A stretch of 64,000 bases of DNA from Acidobacteriaceae bacterium (GTDB lineage: Bacteria > Acidobacteriota > Terriglobia > Terriglobales > Acidobacteriaceae): NCBI GenBank assembly GCA_035944135.1, contig DASZBM010000008.1, forward strand, positions 219,341 to 283,340. Direction: 5' to 3'. Of the stretch, positions 16,387 to 25,841 are shown in pieces. The position numbers were made by a program, and so were the translations under genes. The number at the start of each line of letters is the position of its first letter. The first letter of the stretch is position 1. The notes beneath the pieces are model-generated. The model saw only the letters and a list, made by a program, of their open reading frames with translations. It was not told the DNA's origin and did not search any database.

Positions 16387-18158
16387 TACTCGTCCTCCGC
16401 GGTTTCGAGGAGCGGGTCTTTTTGTGGGCGGCGGACCATCTCGTGGAGGGCGGCGCCGGGCGTGATCATGGGGTAGACGCCGTCTTCTTTTTCAACGGCG
16501 AAGTTGATGAGGAAGGGTTTGCCGCTAGTGCGTGCGCGCGTAGCTGTGGGTGTGACCTCGGCACGCTTGGTGACGTTGGCGGCGTCGATGCCGTGCGCGG
16601 CGGCGAGCATGACGAAGTCCGGCGAGAGGATGGGCGAGGCGGAGTAGTTCTTCTCGTAGAAGGTCTCCTGCCACTGGCGCACCATGCCGAGGAAGCCGTT
16701 GTTGATGACGGCGATGTTGATGGCGAGTTTTTCCTGCACGATGGTGGAGAGCTCGGCTGCGGTCATCTGGAAGCCGCCGTCGCCGGCGATGACCCAGACG
16801 TCTTTTTCAGGGCAGGCGAACTTTGCGCCGATGGCGGCAGGTAAAGCGAAGCCCATGGTGCCGAGGCCGCCGGAGGTGACGAGCGAGCGCGGGGACTCGT
16901 GCTTGAAGTATTGCGCTTCCCACATCTGGTGTTGGCCGACGTCGGTGACGATGATGGTGTTTTCTAATCTTCCTGCTTCACGTGCTTCCTTCCAGATGTC
17001 GTGGATGACGTGCGCGGCGTAGAGGTGGCCGTTGTCGGGGAGATTGATGATGTCGCGGACGGCGGCGGTGCCTTTGGACTTGTTGATCTCCTGCAGCCAT
17101 GCGCGAGAAGCAGATCCCTCCGCTTCGCTGCGGGATGACAACAGGGGGAGGAGAAGTTGCAGCACTTCTTTGAGGTCGCCGATGAGGGCGACGTCGGCGC
17201 GGACGTTCTTATTGATCTCGGAGGGATCGATCTCGACGTGAATCTTCTTCGCGTTGGGAGCGTAGCTGGCGAGGTTGCCGGTGACGCGGTCGTCGAAGCG
17301 CATGCCGAAGGCGAGGAGGAGATCGGACTGCTGGATGGCGTTGTTGACCCACGATTCGCCGTGCATGCCCATCATGCCGAGCGAGAGTGGATGGCCGGCG
17401 GGGATGGCGCCCAAGCCGAGCAGGGTCGAAGCGATGGGGATCTGCAGCGCTTCTGCGAAGGCAAGTACTTCGCGCTCCGCGCCGGATTCGACGATGCCGT
17501 GGCCGGCGAGGATGACTGGTTTTTTGGAGTGCTGGATTAGATCGATGGCTTCGCGGATTGCGCAAGATTCGGCGCGCAGCATCGGATGTGGGCGATAGGG
17601 CGCAGGCTTGGCGGCGTCGAAGTCGAAGATAGCGGAGGCCTGTTGTGCGTCCTTGGTGATGTCGATGAGCACGGGGCCGGGACGTCCGGAGGTGGCGATC
17701 TGAAAGGCCTGGCGGACGGCGGGAGCGATGTCTTCGGCGCGGGTGACGAGGAAATTGTGCTTGGTGATCGGCAGCGTGATGCCGGTGATGTCGATCTCCT
17801 GGAAGGCGTCGCTGCCGAGAACTTTGGACGAGACCTGGCCGGTGATGGCGACGATGGGGATGCTGTCGAGCATCGCGGTGGCGAGGCCGGTGACGAGGTT
17901 CGTCGCGCCGGGGCCGGAGGTGGCCATGCAGACGCCGGGTCGGCCAGAGGCGCGCGCGTAGCCGTCAGCCATATGCGCAGCGCCCTGCTCGTGGCGCACC
18001 AGAACGTGGTGGATGGTGGGGAACTTGCGCAACGCGTCATAGACGGGGAGGATGGCTCCGCCGGGATAGCCAAAGACGGTGGTGGTGCCTTCGCCCGCGA
18101 GCGTGGCCCAGAGGATCTCGGAGCCGGTGAGCGTGGGGTGTTGATTCTTGCTGGCCAT
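16386..18158 (-). CDS. ilvB: Acetolactate synthase large (catalytic) subunit
   Basis: The thiamine-diphosphate enzyme that condenses two pyruvates, or pyruvate with 2-ketobutyrate, at the start of valine, leucine and isoleucine synthesis. The Pyr domain has VFGYPGGAILPVYDAL with the catalytic Glu in LVRHEQGAAHMADGYAR and ATSGPGATNLVTGLA. The FAD/central domain has LLGLGAIPAGHPLSLGMMGMHG. The PP domain has VIAGDGGFQM...NNGFLGMVRQWQ, the ThDP/Mg2+ motif. About 590 residues. The ATG at 18158 follows CAGGAGA. Around residue 340-350 an extra Ser/Glu-rich piece (LSSRSEAEGSASRAW) comes from an in-frame palindromic repeat at 17106-17147. The start region is duplicated further upstream, at 18783. Confidence 0.96.
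   Translation of the reverse strand: MASKNQHPTLTGSEILWATLAGEGTTTVFGYPGGAILPVYDALRKFPTIHHVLVRHEQGAAHMADGYARASGRPGVCMATSGPGATNLVTGLATAMLDSIPIVAITGQVSSKVLGSDAFQEIDITGITLPITKHNFLVTRAEDIAPAVRQAFQIATSGRPGPVLIDITKDAQQASAIFDFDAAKPAPYRPHPMLRAESCAIREAIDLIQHSKKPVILAGHGIVESGAEREVLAFAEALQIPIASTLLGLGAIPAGHPLSLGMMGMHGESWVNNAIQQSDLLLAFGMRFDDRVTGNLASYAPNAKKIHVEIDPSEINKNVRADVALIGDLKEVLQLLLPLLSSRSEAEGSASRAWLQEINKSKGTAAVRDIINLPDNGHLYAAHVIHDIWKEAREAGRLENTIIVTDVGQHQMWEAQYFKHESPRSLVTSGGLGTMGFALPAAIGAKFACPEKDVWVIAGDGGFQMTAAELSTIVQEKLAINIAVINNGFLGMVRQWQETFYEKNYSASPILSPDFVMLAAAHGIDAANVTKRAEVTPTATRARTSGKPFLINFAVEKEDGVYPMITPGAALHEMVRRPQKDPLLETAEDE
17106..17147. repeat. GGATGACA-type repeat inside ilvB
   Basis: The plus-strand stretch agatccctccgcttcgctg followed by cgggatgacaacaggggg resembles copies at 25814 and 40254 that share a cc(c/t)t(c/t)cg...ggatgacag or ggaatgacag layout. 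Here it is read in frame as part of ilvB, in the linker between the central and PP domains, which would tolerate extra residues. Confidence 0.5.
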
Positions 18159-18177
18159 ACGGTGGTCTCCTGCTGTG

Positions 18178-18747
18178 TTAGCTGCGGGGCCGGTTAGCTG
18201 CTTCCGGTGCGATCTGTTGGAGGCAGTCGAGGTGCTTTTGCGCTTCGTCGATACCGGGGTTCTGCGAGATCGTGATGTAGAGAGTTTGCGCTTCGGTCCA
18301 GGCGGAGAGCGCTTCACGTTCGTTGTTCATCGCGGAGACGCGAAGCGCGTTGGCAAGGTCGAGCGTCGGCAGAGGTTCAATGGCGCGGTAGAGGCGTATG
18401 GCTTCTTCGATCTGTGTGCCCGCGACTGCATTTTCCCCGAGTTCGCTGCGCAGTTCGGCGGCATGCGTGAGCGCGTAAGCGAGCGTTGGCGCGATGCACT
18501 CGGGTTGTGTGGCGAATTCGTTGCGGAGCAGAGTGATGGCCTCGGAGAGATAGATCGAAGAACCTGATCGATCGCCCCGGTGACGCCGGATCTGAGCCGT
18601 ACCGATGAGCGCTTCGGCGCGGCCCACCGTGTCCTGTGCGCGGGCTTCTTCGGCAGCTTCCTTGTACAGGCGCTCGGCTTCGTCATCGTGGCCTTCGTTG
18701 CGTGCCGCGGTGGCAAGGTTGAAGAGGGATTTGAGGGCTTCGATCAA
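18178..18747 (-). CDS. TPR-like helical repeat protein
   Basis: A roughly 190-residue all-helical protein with tetratricopeptide-like repeats: LIEALKSLFNLATAARNEGHDDEAERLYKEA (about 1-31), GRAEALIGTAQIRRHRGDRSGSSIYLSEAITLL, and ALTHAAELRSELGENAVAGTQIEEAIRLYRA. The alternating small residues and the GH/GD turn positions fit TPR units. The role is probably protein-protein contact and the partner is unknown. The start is uncertain: I use the TTG at 18747, because the frame continues to 18903 only by overlapping both the acyltransferase gene and the 14-codon ilvB-like fragment. It ends 19 bp before ilvB. No enzyme motif is visible. Confidence 0.6.
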   Translation of the reverse strand: MIEALKSLFNLATAARNEGHDDEAERLYKEAAEEARAQDTVGRAEALIGTAQIRRHRGDRSGSSIYLSEAITLLRNEFATQPECIAPTLAYALTHAAELRSELGENAVAGTQIEEAIRLYRAIEPLPTLDLANALRVSAMNNEREALSAWTEAQTLYITISQNPGIDEAQKHLDCLQQIAPEAANRPRS

Positions 18748-18782
18748 TGAGGTCTCGTGAGTGCGAGCTGTGTAATGTTGCG

Positions 18783-18827
18783 TTAGTAAGCGAACCTGCC
18801 GGTGAGCGTGGGGTGTTGATTGTTCAT
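18783..18827 (-). pseudogene. 14-codon duplicate of the ilvB 5' end
   Basis: A mini-ORF encoding MNNQHPTLTGRFAY. Its DNA at 18798-18821 is identical over 24 bp to the start of ilvB at 18123-18146, where the protein reads MASKNQHPTLTGSE, and both have an AGGAGA-type ribosome binding site just upstream. The ATG overlaps the acyltransferase stop codon (ATGA). It looks like a relic of a duplication that placed the TPR gene between two copies of the ilvB start. A role as a leader peptide is possible but it is not rich in Leu, Ile or Val. Confidence 0.55.
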
Positions 18828-19957
18828 GCAAGTCTCCTGACTGCACGTGTCCGATAGGTCTGGCTGAGCCATTGGTGTATGGGAGATTCATAAAAATGTG
18901 CAACCGCCCAGCAAAGCGCCACGATGAAAGCGGTATATATCAGCATTGTCGGCCTGGTGAGACCCGGATGTGCTGCTCCAAGCTGCAAAACAGCATGTCG
19001 GCCCAGAAACCATAACAAAGGCGGATGAAGGATATAGACAACATAGGAAACCGTGCCGAGGACTACACAGGGAGCGACAAATGCGCTGGGTGGAATGGCG
19101 CGAGCTCCGAGGTAGATGATGGCCGGGTACACGACGACGACGGTCAACATCTCCACTGCTGCGAGTCCTGAAAACCAGGCGTTGTTACACAACGAAAAAA
19201 CGAGAACACCAACCACGAAGAGCATCGCAAGAATGGCCCTGCGGTTGTGGAGCCTGGAAGGCGCCCACCTTCTGTACAGACGCAGGACGAGCACTCCAAT
19301 AAAGAACGAAACTCCCACGCGGAGCAGACCGACATGCGCATTTGCCGGTGCGTATCCCAGATCGAACGTTCCATGAACCTTACGTTCATACGCCAATCCA
19401 ACAAATGACAGAAAGGAGATGCCAAACAGCAGACCTGTTCCTGCAAGACGAACACGAACGAGAGCAGCATAGGCGAAGTTGGCGATGAGCTCCACCCACA
19501 GCGACCACATGACCTCATCCAGTGGAAACATCTCTTTCGGCAGGTGCGGGAGCATGACGGAATTCATGAGGAACAAGCCGGCCAGTCGTCCGATGAACAA
19601 ATGACCCACCAAATATCGGTCACGGCCAAGCTCAATAGCTCCGATGGCGGCCCCAAGGATTGCAATGGGCATGAGGCGGATGATGCGAGCGACTGCAAAG
19701 TCGCGGAACTTCATAGAACTCGCAAGGCGCCCTTCATACGAAAATGCGACGACAAATCCACTGAGGCAGAAAAAGAAGTCTACGGCCAAGTAGCTGTTGC
19801 GCGTATAGAGGCCCCGCTGAAAGATCTGAGGGGCATGCCGGAATACGACCAGAACAGCCGCGATACCTCGAAGTGCATCAAGGAAATGAAACCTGTGATG
19901 CTCCATCGGGGTGGGCGGATTTGCTACTGCAACAGCTGCTGGGGCGGTCCGGATCAT
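18824..19957 (-). CDS. Acyltransferase-3 family membrane protein
   Basis: A complete acyltransferase-3 (OafA/YrhL-like) integral membrane protein of up to 377 residues. Diagnostic features are FHFLDALRGIAAVLVVFRHAP with the catalytic-type His, SYLAVDFFFCLSGFVVAFSYEGRL, then about ten hydrophobic segments, and the late MWSLWVELIANFAYAAL. It would move acyl groups to surface sugars. An internal Met (residue 18, MEHHRFHFLDALRG) is a plausible alternative start. Base composition and codon choice look less GC-rich than the flanking ilv genes, a hint of foreign origin. It sits between ilvD and ilvB, where such a gene is not expected, next to the duplicated ilvB start. Confidence 0.85.
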   Translation of the reverse strand: MIRTAPAAVAVANPPTPMEHHRFHFLDALRGIAAVLVVFRHAPQIFQRGLYTRNSYLAVDFFFCLSGFVVAFSYEGRLASSMKFRDFAVARIIRLMPIAILGAAIGAIELGRDRYLVGHLFIGRLAGLFLMNSVMLPHLPKEMFPLDEVMWSLWVELIANFAYAALVRVRLAGTGLLFGISFLSFVGLAYERKVHGTFDLGYAPANAHVGLLRVGVSFFIGVLVLRLYRRWAPSRLHNRRAILAMLFVVGVLVFSLCNNAWFSGLAAVEMLTVVVVYPAIIYLGARAIPPSAFVAPCVVLGTVSYVVYILHPPLLWFLGRHAVLQLGAAHPGLTRPTMLIYTAFIVALCWAVAHFYESPIHQWLSQTYRTRAVRRLA

Positions 19958-20033
19958 GAAGGGTGTCCTGAAAGGGATGACTTCAATTTGTGGTGGCTCC
20001 AGGGAAATGCTTGAAGCCGTATCCCGGAAACAA

Positions 20034-21740
20034 CTAGGTTGTCACGGCGCCTTCGCTGGCGCTGCTTACTGAGTTGGCGTATTTGGCGAAGACACCGCGT
20101 TTGAAGCGAGGTTCGGGAGCTTTGAAGTTTTTGAGGCGCGACTTCATCTCTTCGTCGGAGATATTGAGTGTGAGTTTGTGGTTGGGGATGTCGAAGGTGA
20201 TGGTGTCGCCTTCGCGGACGGCGGCGATGGGGCCGCCGAGCTGGGCTTCGGGAGCGACGTGGCCGGCCATGAGGCCGCGCGTGGCGCCGGAGAAGCGGCC
20301 GTCGGTGAGCAGCGCGACGGTTTCGCTCAGCTCGGGGATGCCTTTGATGGCGGCGGTGACGGCGAGCATCTCGCGCATGCCGGGGCCGCCGCGGGGGCCT
20401 TCGTAGCGGATGACGAGGACGTCGTTGGGGTTGATCTTGCCGTGCTCGACAGCGTCGAACGCGTCCTGCTCGCGGTCGAAGACACGGGCGGTGCCGGTGT
20501 GGTTGAGGCGCTCGTGGCCGGCGACCTTGATGACGCAGCCGTCCGGCGCGAGATTACCGCGCAGGATGACGAGGCCGCCGGTGGGCTTGAGCGGCTTGTC
20601 CCAGTTGTGAATGACGACCTGGCCGGGAGTTTCAACCGCGGCGTCGGCTTCGGCGAAGAGGTTCTTGCCGCTGACGGTGGGGATGTCTTTCAACGAACCG
20701 TGCGCTTTCAGGCGCGCGGCAAGCAGGCGGGAACCGCCGGCGTTCTGGTAATCCGTGGCCGCGTACTTGCCGCCGGGCGAGAGGTCGCAGATGAAGGGCG
20801 TGCGGTCAGAGATCTGGTCGAAGTCTTCGAGCGTGAGGTCGATGCCGAGTTCGTGCGCGATGGCCTTGAGATGAAGCACGGCGTTGGTGCTGCCGCCGGA
20901 TGCGGCGACGGCGGCGATGGCATTGTCGATGGCGTCGCGCGAGAGGATGTCGCGCGGCTTGACCTGCTTGCGCGCGAGTTCCATGATCATGCGGCCAGCT
21001 TCGCGGCTGGCGGCGTGCTTTTCTTTGCTCATGGCCGGTACGCCGGAGAGCTGGATGGGCGAGATGCCGAGGAACTCGCCGGCCATGGCCATGGTGTTGG
21101 CGGTGAACTGGCCGCCACAGGCTCCGGGGCCGGGGCAGGCTGCGGCTTCGACGGCTTCGAGCTGGTCGTCGTTTATTCGGCCGGCCGCGTGCGAGCCGAT
21201 GGCTTCGAAGACGGAGAGGATGGTGATCTCTTTGTTGGTGCCATCGGGCTGATGCAGCACGCCGGGCGCGATGGAGCCGCCGTAGAGCATGAGGCCGGGG
21301 ATGTTGAGGCGCGCGAGGGCCATGATGGCGGCAGGCATGTTCTTGTCACATCCAGCTATACAAACCAGCCCGTCGAAGGAGTTGGCGCGCGTGACGAGCT
21401 CGATCGAGTCGGCGATGACTTCGCGCGAGACGAGCGAGGCCTTCATGCCTTCGGTGCCCATGGTGATGCCGTCGTGCACGGTGATGGTGTTGAACTCCAT
21501 GGGCGTGCCGCCGGCTTCGCGGATGCCTTCTTTCACGGCCTCGGCGACCTGGCGGAGATGGAAGTTGCAGGGGCCGACCTCGGTCCAGGTGTTGGCGATG
21601 CCGATGATGGGCTTGTGCAGGTCTTCTTTGCTGAAGCCGACGGCGCGGAAGTAACTGCGCGCAGCGGCGCGCGAAGGGCCTTCGGTGAGGACGACGGAGT
21701 TTGTTTTGCCTGCGGGGAGATTCTTCGGTGCGTCTGACAC
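20034..21740 (-). CDS. ilvD: Dihydroxy-acid dehydratase
   Basis: IlvD dehydrates 2,3-dihydroxy-isovalerate and its methyl homologue to the 2-keto acids, the shared third step of valine and isoleucine synthesis. Fe-S ligand motifs are present: CIAGCDKNMPAAIMAL and CPGPGACGGQFTANTMA. Other family blocks include VGPCNFHLRQVAE, TVHDGITMGTEGMKASL and LLTDGRFSGATRGLMAGHVAPEA. The 568-residue length is normal for the bacterial IlvD type related to Ilv3. Start ATG at 21740, 18 bp after leuD. It is the junction between the leu half and the ilv half of the cluster. Confidence 0.96.
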   Translation of the reverse strand: MSDAPKNLPAGKTNSVVLTEGPSRAAARSYFRAVGFSKEDLHKPIIGIANTWTEVGPCNFHLRQVAEAVKEGIREAGGTPMEFNTITVHDGITMGTEGMKASLVSREVIADSIELVTRANSFDGLVCIAGCDKNMPAAIMALARLNIPGLMLYGGSIAPGVLHQPDGTNKEITILSVFEAIGSHAAGRINDDQLEAVEAAACPGPGACGGQFTANTMAMAGEFLGISPIQLSGVPAMSKEKHAASREAGRMIMELARKQVKPRDILSRDAIDNAIAAVAASGGSTNAVLHLKAIAHELGIDLTLEDFDQISDRTPFICDLSPGGKYAATDYQNAGGSRLLAARLKAHGSLKDIPTVSGKNLFAEADAAVETPGQVVIHNWDKPLKPTGGLVILRGNLAPDGCVIKVAGHERLNHTGTARVFDREQDAFDAVEHGKINPNDVLVIRYEGPRGGPGMREMLAVTAAIKGIPELSETVALLTDGRFSGATRGLMAGHVAPEAQLGGPIAAVREGDTITFDIPNHKLTLNISDEEMKSRLKNFKAPEPRFKRGVFAKYANSVSSASEGAVTT

Positions 21741-21758
21741 TTCGATTTTCCTTTTCGA

Positions 21759-22397
21759 CTATGCGGCTTCGTTGGCCTTCGGTGCGGACCAGAACTCGTG
21801 GTCGTGTTTGGTTTCGAACTTGTTGAGGTCGGCTTCGTGGCGGAGGGTGAGGCCGATGTCGTCGAGGCCGTTCAGCAGGCAGTATTTGCGGAATGGGTCG
21901 ATGTCGAAGTGGGCGTGGAAGCCCTGCTCGTCGGTGACGGTCTGGGCTTCGAGGTTGATGGTGATCAGGTGTTTCGGGTTTGCGGTGCTGCGTTGAATGA
22001 GGGTTTCGACTTCGGCGTCGGTGAGCGCGGCGAGGATGATGCCGTTCTTGCCGGCGTTCGAGAAGAAGATGTCGGCGAAGCTGGGTGCGATGACGGCGCG
22101 GAAGCCGTACTGGTTGATGGCCCATGCGGCATGCTCGCGCGAGGAGCCGCAGCCGAAGTTCTTTTCGGCGATGAGGATCTCGGAGCCCTTGTATTCAGGC
22201 TTGTTAAGGATGAAGTCGCGGCGAGGTTCGACATGGTCAGGAATGTCGAGGTTGTAGCGCCAGTCGTAGAAGAGGAAGTCGCCGTAACCCGTGCGCTCGA
22301 TGCGCTTGAGGAACTGCTTGGGGATGATTTGGTCCGTGTCGATGTTGGGCAGCGGCAGCGGGACGGCGGTGGAGGTGAGGATGTTGATGGGTTCCAT
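21759..22397 (-). CDS. leuD: 3-isopropylmalate dehydratase small subunit
   Basis: Small (swivel) subunit that pairs with LeuC to isomerise 2- to 3-isopropylmalate. It has the expected NIDTDQIIPKQFLKRIERTGYG near the start, NFGCGSSREHAAWAINQYGFRAVIAPSFADIFFSNAGKNGI in the centre, and C-terminal RHEADLNKFE. 212 residues, within the proteobacterial-type range. Its ATG overlaps the leuC stop codon (TAATG), giving tight translational coupling for equimolar subunits. Confidence 0.96.
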   Translation of the reverse strand: MEPINILTSTAVPLPLPNIDTDQIIPKQFLKRIERTGYGDFLFYDWRYNLDIPDHVEPRRDFILNKPEYKGSEILIAEKNFGCGSSREHAAWAINQYGFRAVIAPSFADIFFSNAGKNGIILAALTDAEVETLIQRSTANPKHLITINLEAQTVTDEQGFHAHFDIDPFRKYCLLNGLDDIGLTLRHEADLNKFETKHDHEFWSAPKANEAA

Positions 22398-23887
22398 TAG
22401 CGCGAACCTCCTGGCGCGAGGATCTGGTCTGCGTTGAAGTCTTCCGCGTGCTCATGCTTCCACTTGCGGATGTCGGTGAGGTGGCCAGTGATGGCGGCGG
22501 CTGCGGCCATCTCGGGCGAGAGGAGATGCGTGCGGCCTCCGCGGCCCTGGCGGCCTTCGAAGTTGCGATTGCTGGTGGAGGCGCAGCGCTCGCCGGGTTG
22601 CAGGATGTCGGGGTTCATGCCGAGACACATGCTGCAGCCGGGCTCGCGCCACTCGAAGCCGGCGGACTTGAAGATCACGTCAAGACCTTCTTCTTCGGCC
22701 TGATGCTTCACACGCTGCGAGCCGGGAACGACCATCGCGCGGACGGTTGTCGCGACGTGGTGACCGCGCACGACCTTGGCGGCGGCGCGGAGATCTTCGA
22801 TGCGTGCGTTGGTGCAGGAGCCGAGGAAGACGGCGTCGACCTTGATGTCCTCAAGCTTCGTTCCGGGCTTGAGGTCCATATACTCGAGCGCGCGGGTGAA
22901 GGACTTTTTGTCCGCCTCGGTTGGTGCGTCTTCGGGTGAGGGAACTGCGCCGTCAATCGTAGTGACCATGCCGGGCGACGTGCCCCAGGTCACAGTGGGC
23001 ACGAGTTTTGTCGCGTCGATGTTGAGTTCGCGGTCGAAGGTCGCGCCATCGTCCGTGACGAGCGAGCGCCAGTGCTCGACGGCGCGATCCCACGCTTCAC
23101 CGTTGGGCGAGAAGCGTCGGCCTTTGAGGTAGGCGAAGGTCGTTTCGTCGGGCGCGATCATGCCGGCGCGCGCACCTGCTTCGATGGACATGTTGCAGAT
23201 GGTCATGCGGCCTTCCATCGAGAGAGCGCGGATGGCTGAGCCGGCGTACTCGATGACGTAGCCTGTGGCGCCGTCGGTGCCGATGCGGCCAATGATGTCG
23301 AGGATGATGTCCTTCGCGGTGACGCCGAAGGGAAGCTCGCCCTCGACGTTGATGCGGAAGGTCTTTGGCTCTGACTGCGGCAAGGTCTGAGTGGCCATCA
23401 CGTGTTCTACTTCGCTCGTTCCGATCCCAAATGCGAGCGCACCGAAGGCTCCGTGTGTCGAAGTGTGCGAGTCGCCGCAGACGATGGTCATGCCGGGTTT
23501 GGTTGCGCCCAGTTCGGGGCCGATCATGTGCACGATGCCCTGGCCGGGGTCCTGCACGTCGAAGAACTCGATGCCGAACTCTTTGCAGTTTTTGCGCAAC
23601 GCGTTGACCTGTGCGGCGGAGATCTGATCGGCGATGACGAGACGGTCGTGCGCAGACGTGGTGGGCACGTTGTGATCGACCGTGGCGATGTGGCGATCAG
23701 GGCGGCGCAACTTGCGGCCGGCCAGGCGCAGGCCATCGAACGCTTGCGGCGAAGTGACCTCGTGTACGAGTTGGAGGTCGATGTAGAGGATGGTCGGCTC
23801 GCCTTCGGGCTCGGCCACGATGTGGTTTCGCCAGACCTTTTCAAACATCGTTTGGGGTTTTTGGTTGGTGCTGGAGTTCGTGTTCAT
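22397..23887 (-). CDS. leuC: 3-isopropylmalate dehydratase large subunit
   Basis: Aconitase-family large subunit, binding a 4Fe-4S cluster and catalysing with LeuD the second step of leucine synthesis. The cluster cysteines are in [20 protein letters not shown] and [13 protein letters not shown]. Other blocks: [60 protein letters not shown] and [29 protein letters not shown] use the ATG at 23887 (MNTNSSTNQ, about 496 residues), because the open frame beyond it enters the upstream gene. leuD follows with overlapping codons. Confidence 0.96.
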   Translation of the reverse strand: MNTNSSTNQKPQTMFEKVWRNHIVAEPEGEPTILYIDLQLVHEVTSPQAFDGLRLAGRKLRRPDRHIATVDHNVPTTSAHDRLVIADQISAAQVNALRKNCKEFGIEFFDVQDPGQGIVHMIGPELGATKPGMTIVCGDSHTSTHGAFGALAFGIGTSEVEHVMATQTLPQSEPKTFRINVEGELPFGVTAKDIILDIIGRIGTDGATGYVIEYAGSAIRALSMEGRMTICNMSIEAGARAGMIAPDETTFAYLKGRRFSPNGEAWDRAVEHWRSLVTDDGATFDRELNIDATKLVPTVTWGTSPGMVTTIDGAVPSPEDAPTEADKKSFTRALEYMDLKPGTKLEDIKVDAVFLGSCTNARIEDLRAAAKVVRGHHVATTVRAMVVPGSQRVKHQAEEEGLDVIFKSAGFEWREPGCSMCLGMNPDILQPGERCASTSNRNFEGRQGRGGRTHLLSPEMAAAAAITGHLTDIRKWKHEHAEDFNADQILAPGGSR

Positions 23888-23903
23888 GGTTCTCGACCTG
23901 GAT

Positions 23904-24674
23904 TCAGTTGCGTGGTTTGAGTTGCGTGCTGCGCGCGGGCTGATCATCCTGCGCGGTGGTGTCGGGTTGCGGAGCGATGGTGTTGGCTCCGACGAGAGAC
24001 GGCGAGAGCTCGTGCGGCGCGCCGTTGGGCTCGACGAGTAGCGTGTGCTCTATGTGCGGAACCAGACGATGCGCGGCGGCGAGGCGTGCGTCCCAGTGCG
24101 AGATGGTCTCGGTGAACGCAATGGGCAGATCGTCGGGGCTGAGCTCGCGGTTGGGATAGAGCCAGAGGTCGTACCTGGCGGCGGCTTCGTCCGTAGTGTG
24201 GGACTCGGCTGACCAGGTCACGCCGGCGAAGATCACGAGCGGGTGAGGTGTCCCGAGATCAACCCAGAGCAAGCCGTGCGCGGCGCAGAAGTCAGGAACG
24301 CAACCGTCGATGGTGAGATAGCGATTGCCTTGTGCGGTCACGGTGCCGTAGCGCGAGAGGAAGAGCGGGATGACGGCATCGAGCGGTGGATTGCGGTCTG
24401 GGTCAGGCCCCCACATCGCTTGCCGCTGGTTGAAATCGTCGGAGAGCAGCGTATGGAACCGTGCGTCGTAGCGAAGGTCGCTGGCGCGGCCGATCGGCTC
24501 GGGCTTCGCGAAGGACCATAGCCATTGCAGGCTGTCGGTGGGCTTCACGGGACCTCGCGCGGGATTGTGCGGCGGTGTCGCGACGAGAGTGTCGGAACTT
24601 GTGATCTGCGAGCGCATTGCCGCGGCTGCCGTGAGGAGCAGCGCGAAGGCGGCGAGTTGGAGTGTGCGGCGCAT
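23904..24674 (-). CDS. Exported protein of unknown function between leuB and leuC
   Basis: A 256-residue protein with an N-terminal signal peptide ([19 protein letters not shown], cleavage near residue 20). The mature part is rich in aromatic residues and contains [37 protein letters not shown] and [29 protein letters not shown], ending in a low-complexity Thr/Gln tail. I recognise no family. Two Cys in CVPDFC could form a disulfide. It is 11 bp after leuB and 16 bp before leuC, so it is transcribed with them, yet an envelope protein has no obvious part in leucine synthesis. Confidence 0.75.
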   Translation of the reverse strand: MRRTLQLAAFALLLTAAAAMRSQITSSDTLVATPPHNPARGPVKPTDSLQWLWSFAKPEPIGRASDLRYDARFHTLLSDDFNQRQAMWGPDPDRNPPLDAVIPLFLSRYGTVTAQGNRYLTIDGCVPDFCAAHGLLWVDLGTPHPLVIFAGVTWSAESHTTDEAAARYDLWLYPNRELSPDDLPIAFTETISHWDARLAAAHRLVPHIEHTLLVEPNGAPHELSPSLVGANTIAPQPDTTAQDDQPARSTQLKPRN

Positions 24675-24685
24675 TGCTGGATGGT

Positions 24686-25789
24686 CTAGACGGCGTGGAG
24701 CGATTGTTGTTTATCGATGGATTGGGCCAGTGCTTCGTGTACGAGCTTGCCCATCTCGTGAGTGGTGACATTGGCACCTGTGCTGCCGCGCGCAATATCC
24801 GACGTGCGGTGCCCGGCGGCGAGGACCTTGTCGACGGCGACCTCAATCGCGCGCGCGTCCTCCTCGAGATTGGCGGAATGGCGGAGCAACATCGCGGCAG
24901 TGAGGATCGCGCCGAGCGGATTGGCCTTGCCCTGACCGGCGATGTCGGGCGCGGAACCATGCACGGGCTCGTACAGATTGACCTTTCCGCCGAGCGTAGC
25001 GGAGGGGAGCATGCCGAGCGATCCCGTGATGATGCCGGACTCATCGGAGAGAATGTCGCCGAACAGATTTTCGGTGAGCACGACATCGAAGTTGCGCGGG
25101 ATATTCATCAGGTGCATCGCCATTGAATCGACGAGCTGGTGCTCGACGGTGACGTCGGGGTATTCGGCCTTGAGCTCGTCGATGGTCGCGCGCCAAAGCT
25201 GCGAGCACTCGAGCACGTTGGCCTTGTCCACCTGCGTGAGCTTCTTGCGGCGCTTGCGTGCGAGCTCAAAGGCAATGCGGCCAACGCGGATGACCTCATC
25301 TTTGGTGTAGCGCATCGTGTTGATGGCCTCACCGGTCTCTTTGTTCCACCAGCGCGGCTGGCCGAAGTAAAGGCCGCCGAGAAGTTCGCGGACGAAGAGG
25401 ATGTCGACGCCTTTGGTGACCTCGGGGCGAAGCGGAGAATTATCGCCCAGCGCGGCGAACGCGAGACAAGGGCGCAGATTCGCGAAGCCGCCGAGCGCCT
25501 GTCGAATCTGTAGCAGGCCGGCCTCCGGGCGCTTGTCCGGCGTGAGGTGGTTGAACTTGTTGTCGCCGACGGCACCGAGGAGAACGGCGTCGGACTCGAG
25601 GCAGATGTCGATGGTCTGCTGCGGCAGGGGTGTACCTGCCGCGGTGATGGCGACGCCGCCGATCTGCGCTTCGGGGAAGGTGAACTCGTGGCCGCCGAAT
25701 TCTGCGACGGCTTTGAGGATATTGACAGCTTCGCGAGTGACCTCGGGGCCGATGCCGTCTCCGGCGAGGATAGCGATTTTTAACTTCAT
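24686..25789 (-). CDS. leuB: 3-isopropylmalate dehydrogenase
   Basis: NAD-dependent oxidative decarboxylase of the third leucine step. Family features: KIAILAGDGIGPEVTREAVNIL at the start, RPEAGLLQIRQALGGFANLRPC for substrate Arg residues, DILFVRELLGGLYFGQPR, YTKDEVIRVGRIAFELARKR, DSMAMHLMNIPRNFDVVLTENLFGDILSDES with Mg2+-binding Asp residues, and EPVHGSAPDIAGQGKANP for NAD. The LLGGLYFG motif separates it from isocitrate dehydrogenases. 367 residues, usual length. It is separated from leuA by 130 bp that hold a palindromic repeat. Confidence 0.96.
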   Translation of the reverse strand: MKLKIAILAGDGIGPEVTREAVNILKAVAEFGGHEFTFPEAQIGGVAITAAGTPLPQQTIDICLESDAVLLGAVGDNKFNHLTPDKRPEAGLLQIRQALGGFANLRPCLAFAALGDNSPLRPEVTKGVDILFVRELLGGLYFGQPRWWNKETGEAINTMRYTKDEVIRVGRIAFELARKRRKKLTQVDKANVLECSQLWRATIDELKAEYPDVTVEHQLVDSMAMHLMNIPRNFDVVLTENLFGDILSDESGIITGSLGMLPSATLGGKVNLYEPVHGSAPDIAGQGKANPLGAILTAAMLLRHSANLEEDARAIEVAVDKVLAAGHRTSDIARGSTGANVTTHEMGKLVHEALAQSIDKQQSLHAV

Positions 25790-25813
25790 GGGTTCCTCAA
25801 CGGGTGCTGGAAG

Positions 25814-25841
25814 AGAAGCAGTTTCCCTTCGGGAATGACAG
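25814..25841. repeat. GGAATGACAG-type repeat between leuA and leuB
   Basis: The stretch gaagcagtttcccttc followed by gggaatgacag has the same layout as the copies in ilvB (17106) and before the YihY gene (40254), in a shorter form. It contains a small dyad (ttccc...ggga). It lies in the 130-bp gap after the unusually early leuA stop. Confidence 0.45.

Noticed and set aside
20178..21737. 519-codon plus-strand frame opposite ilvD
   Set aside because: Composition is the reverse-complement shadow of ilvD (Gly/Asp/Val-rich) with no recognisable motif.
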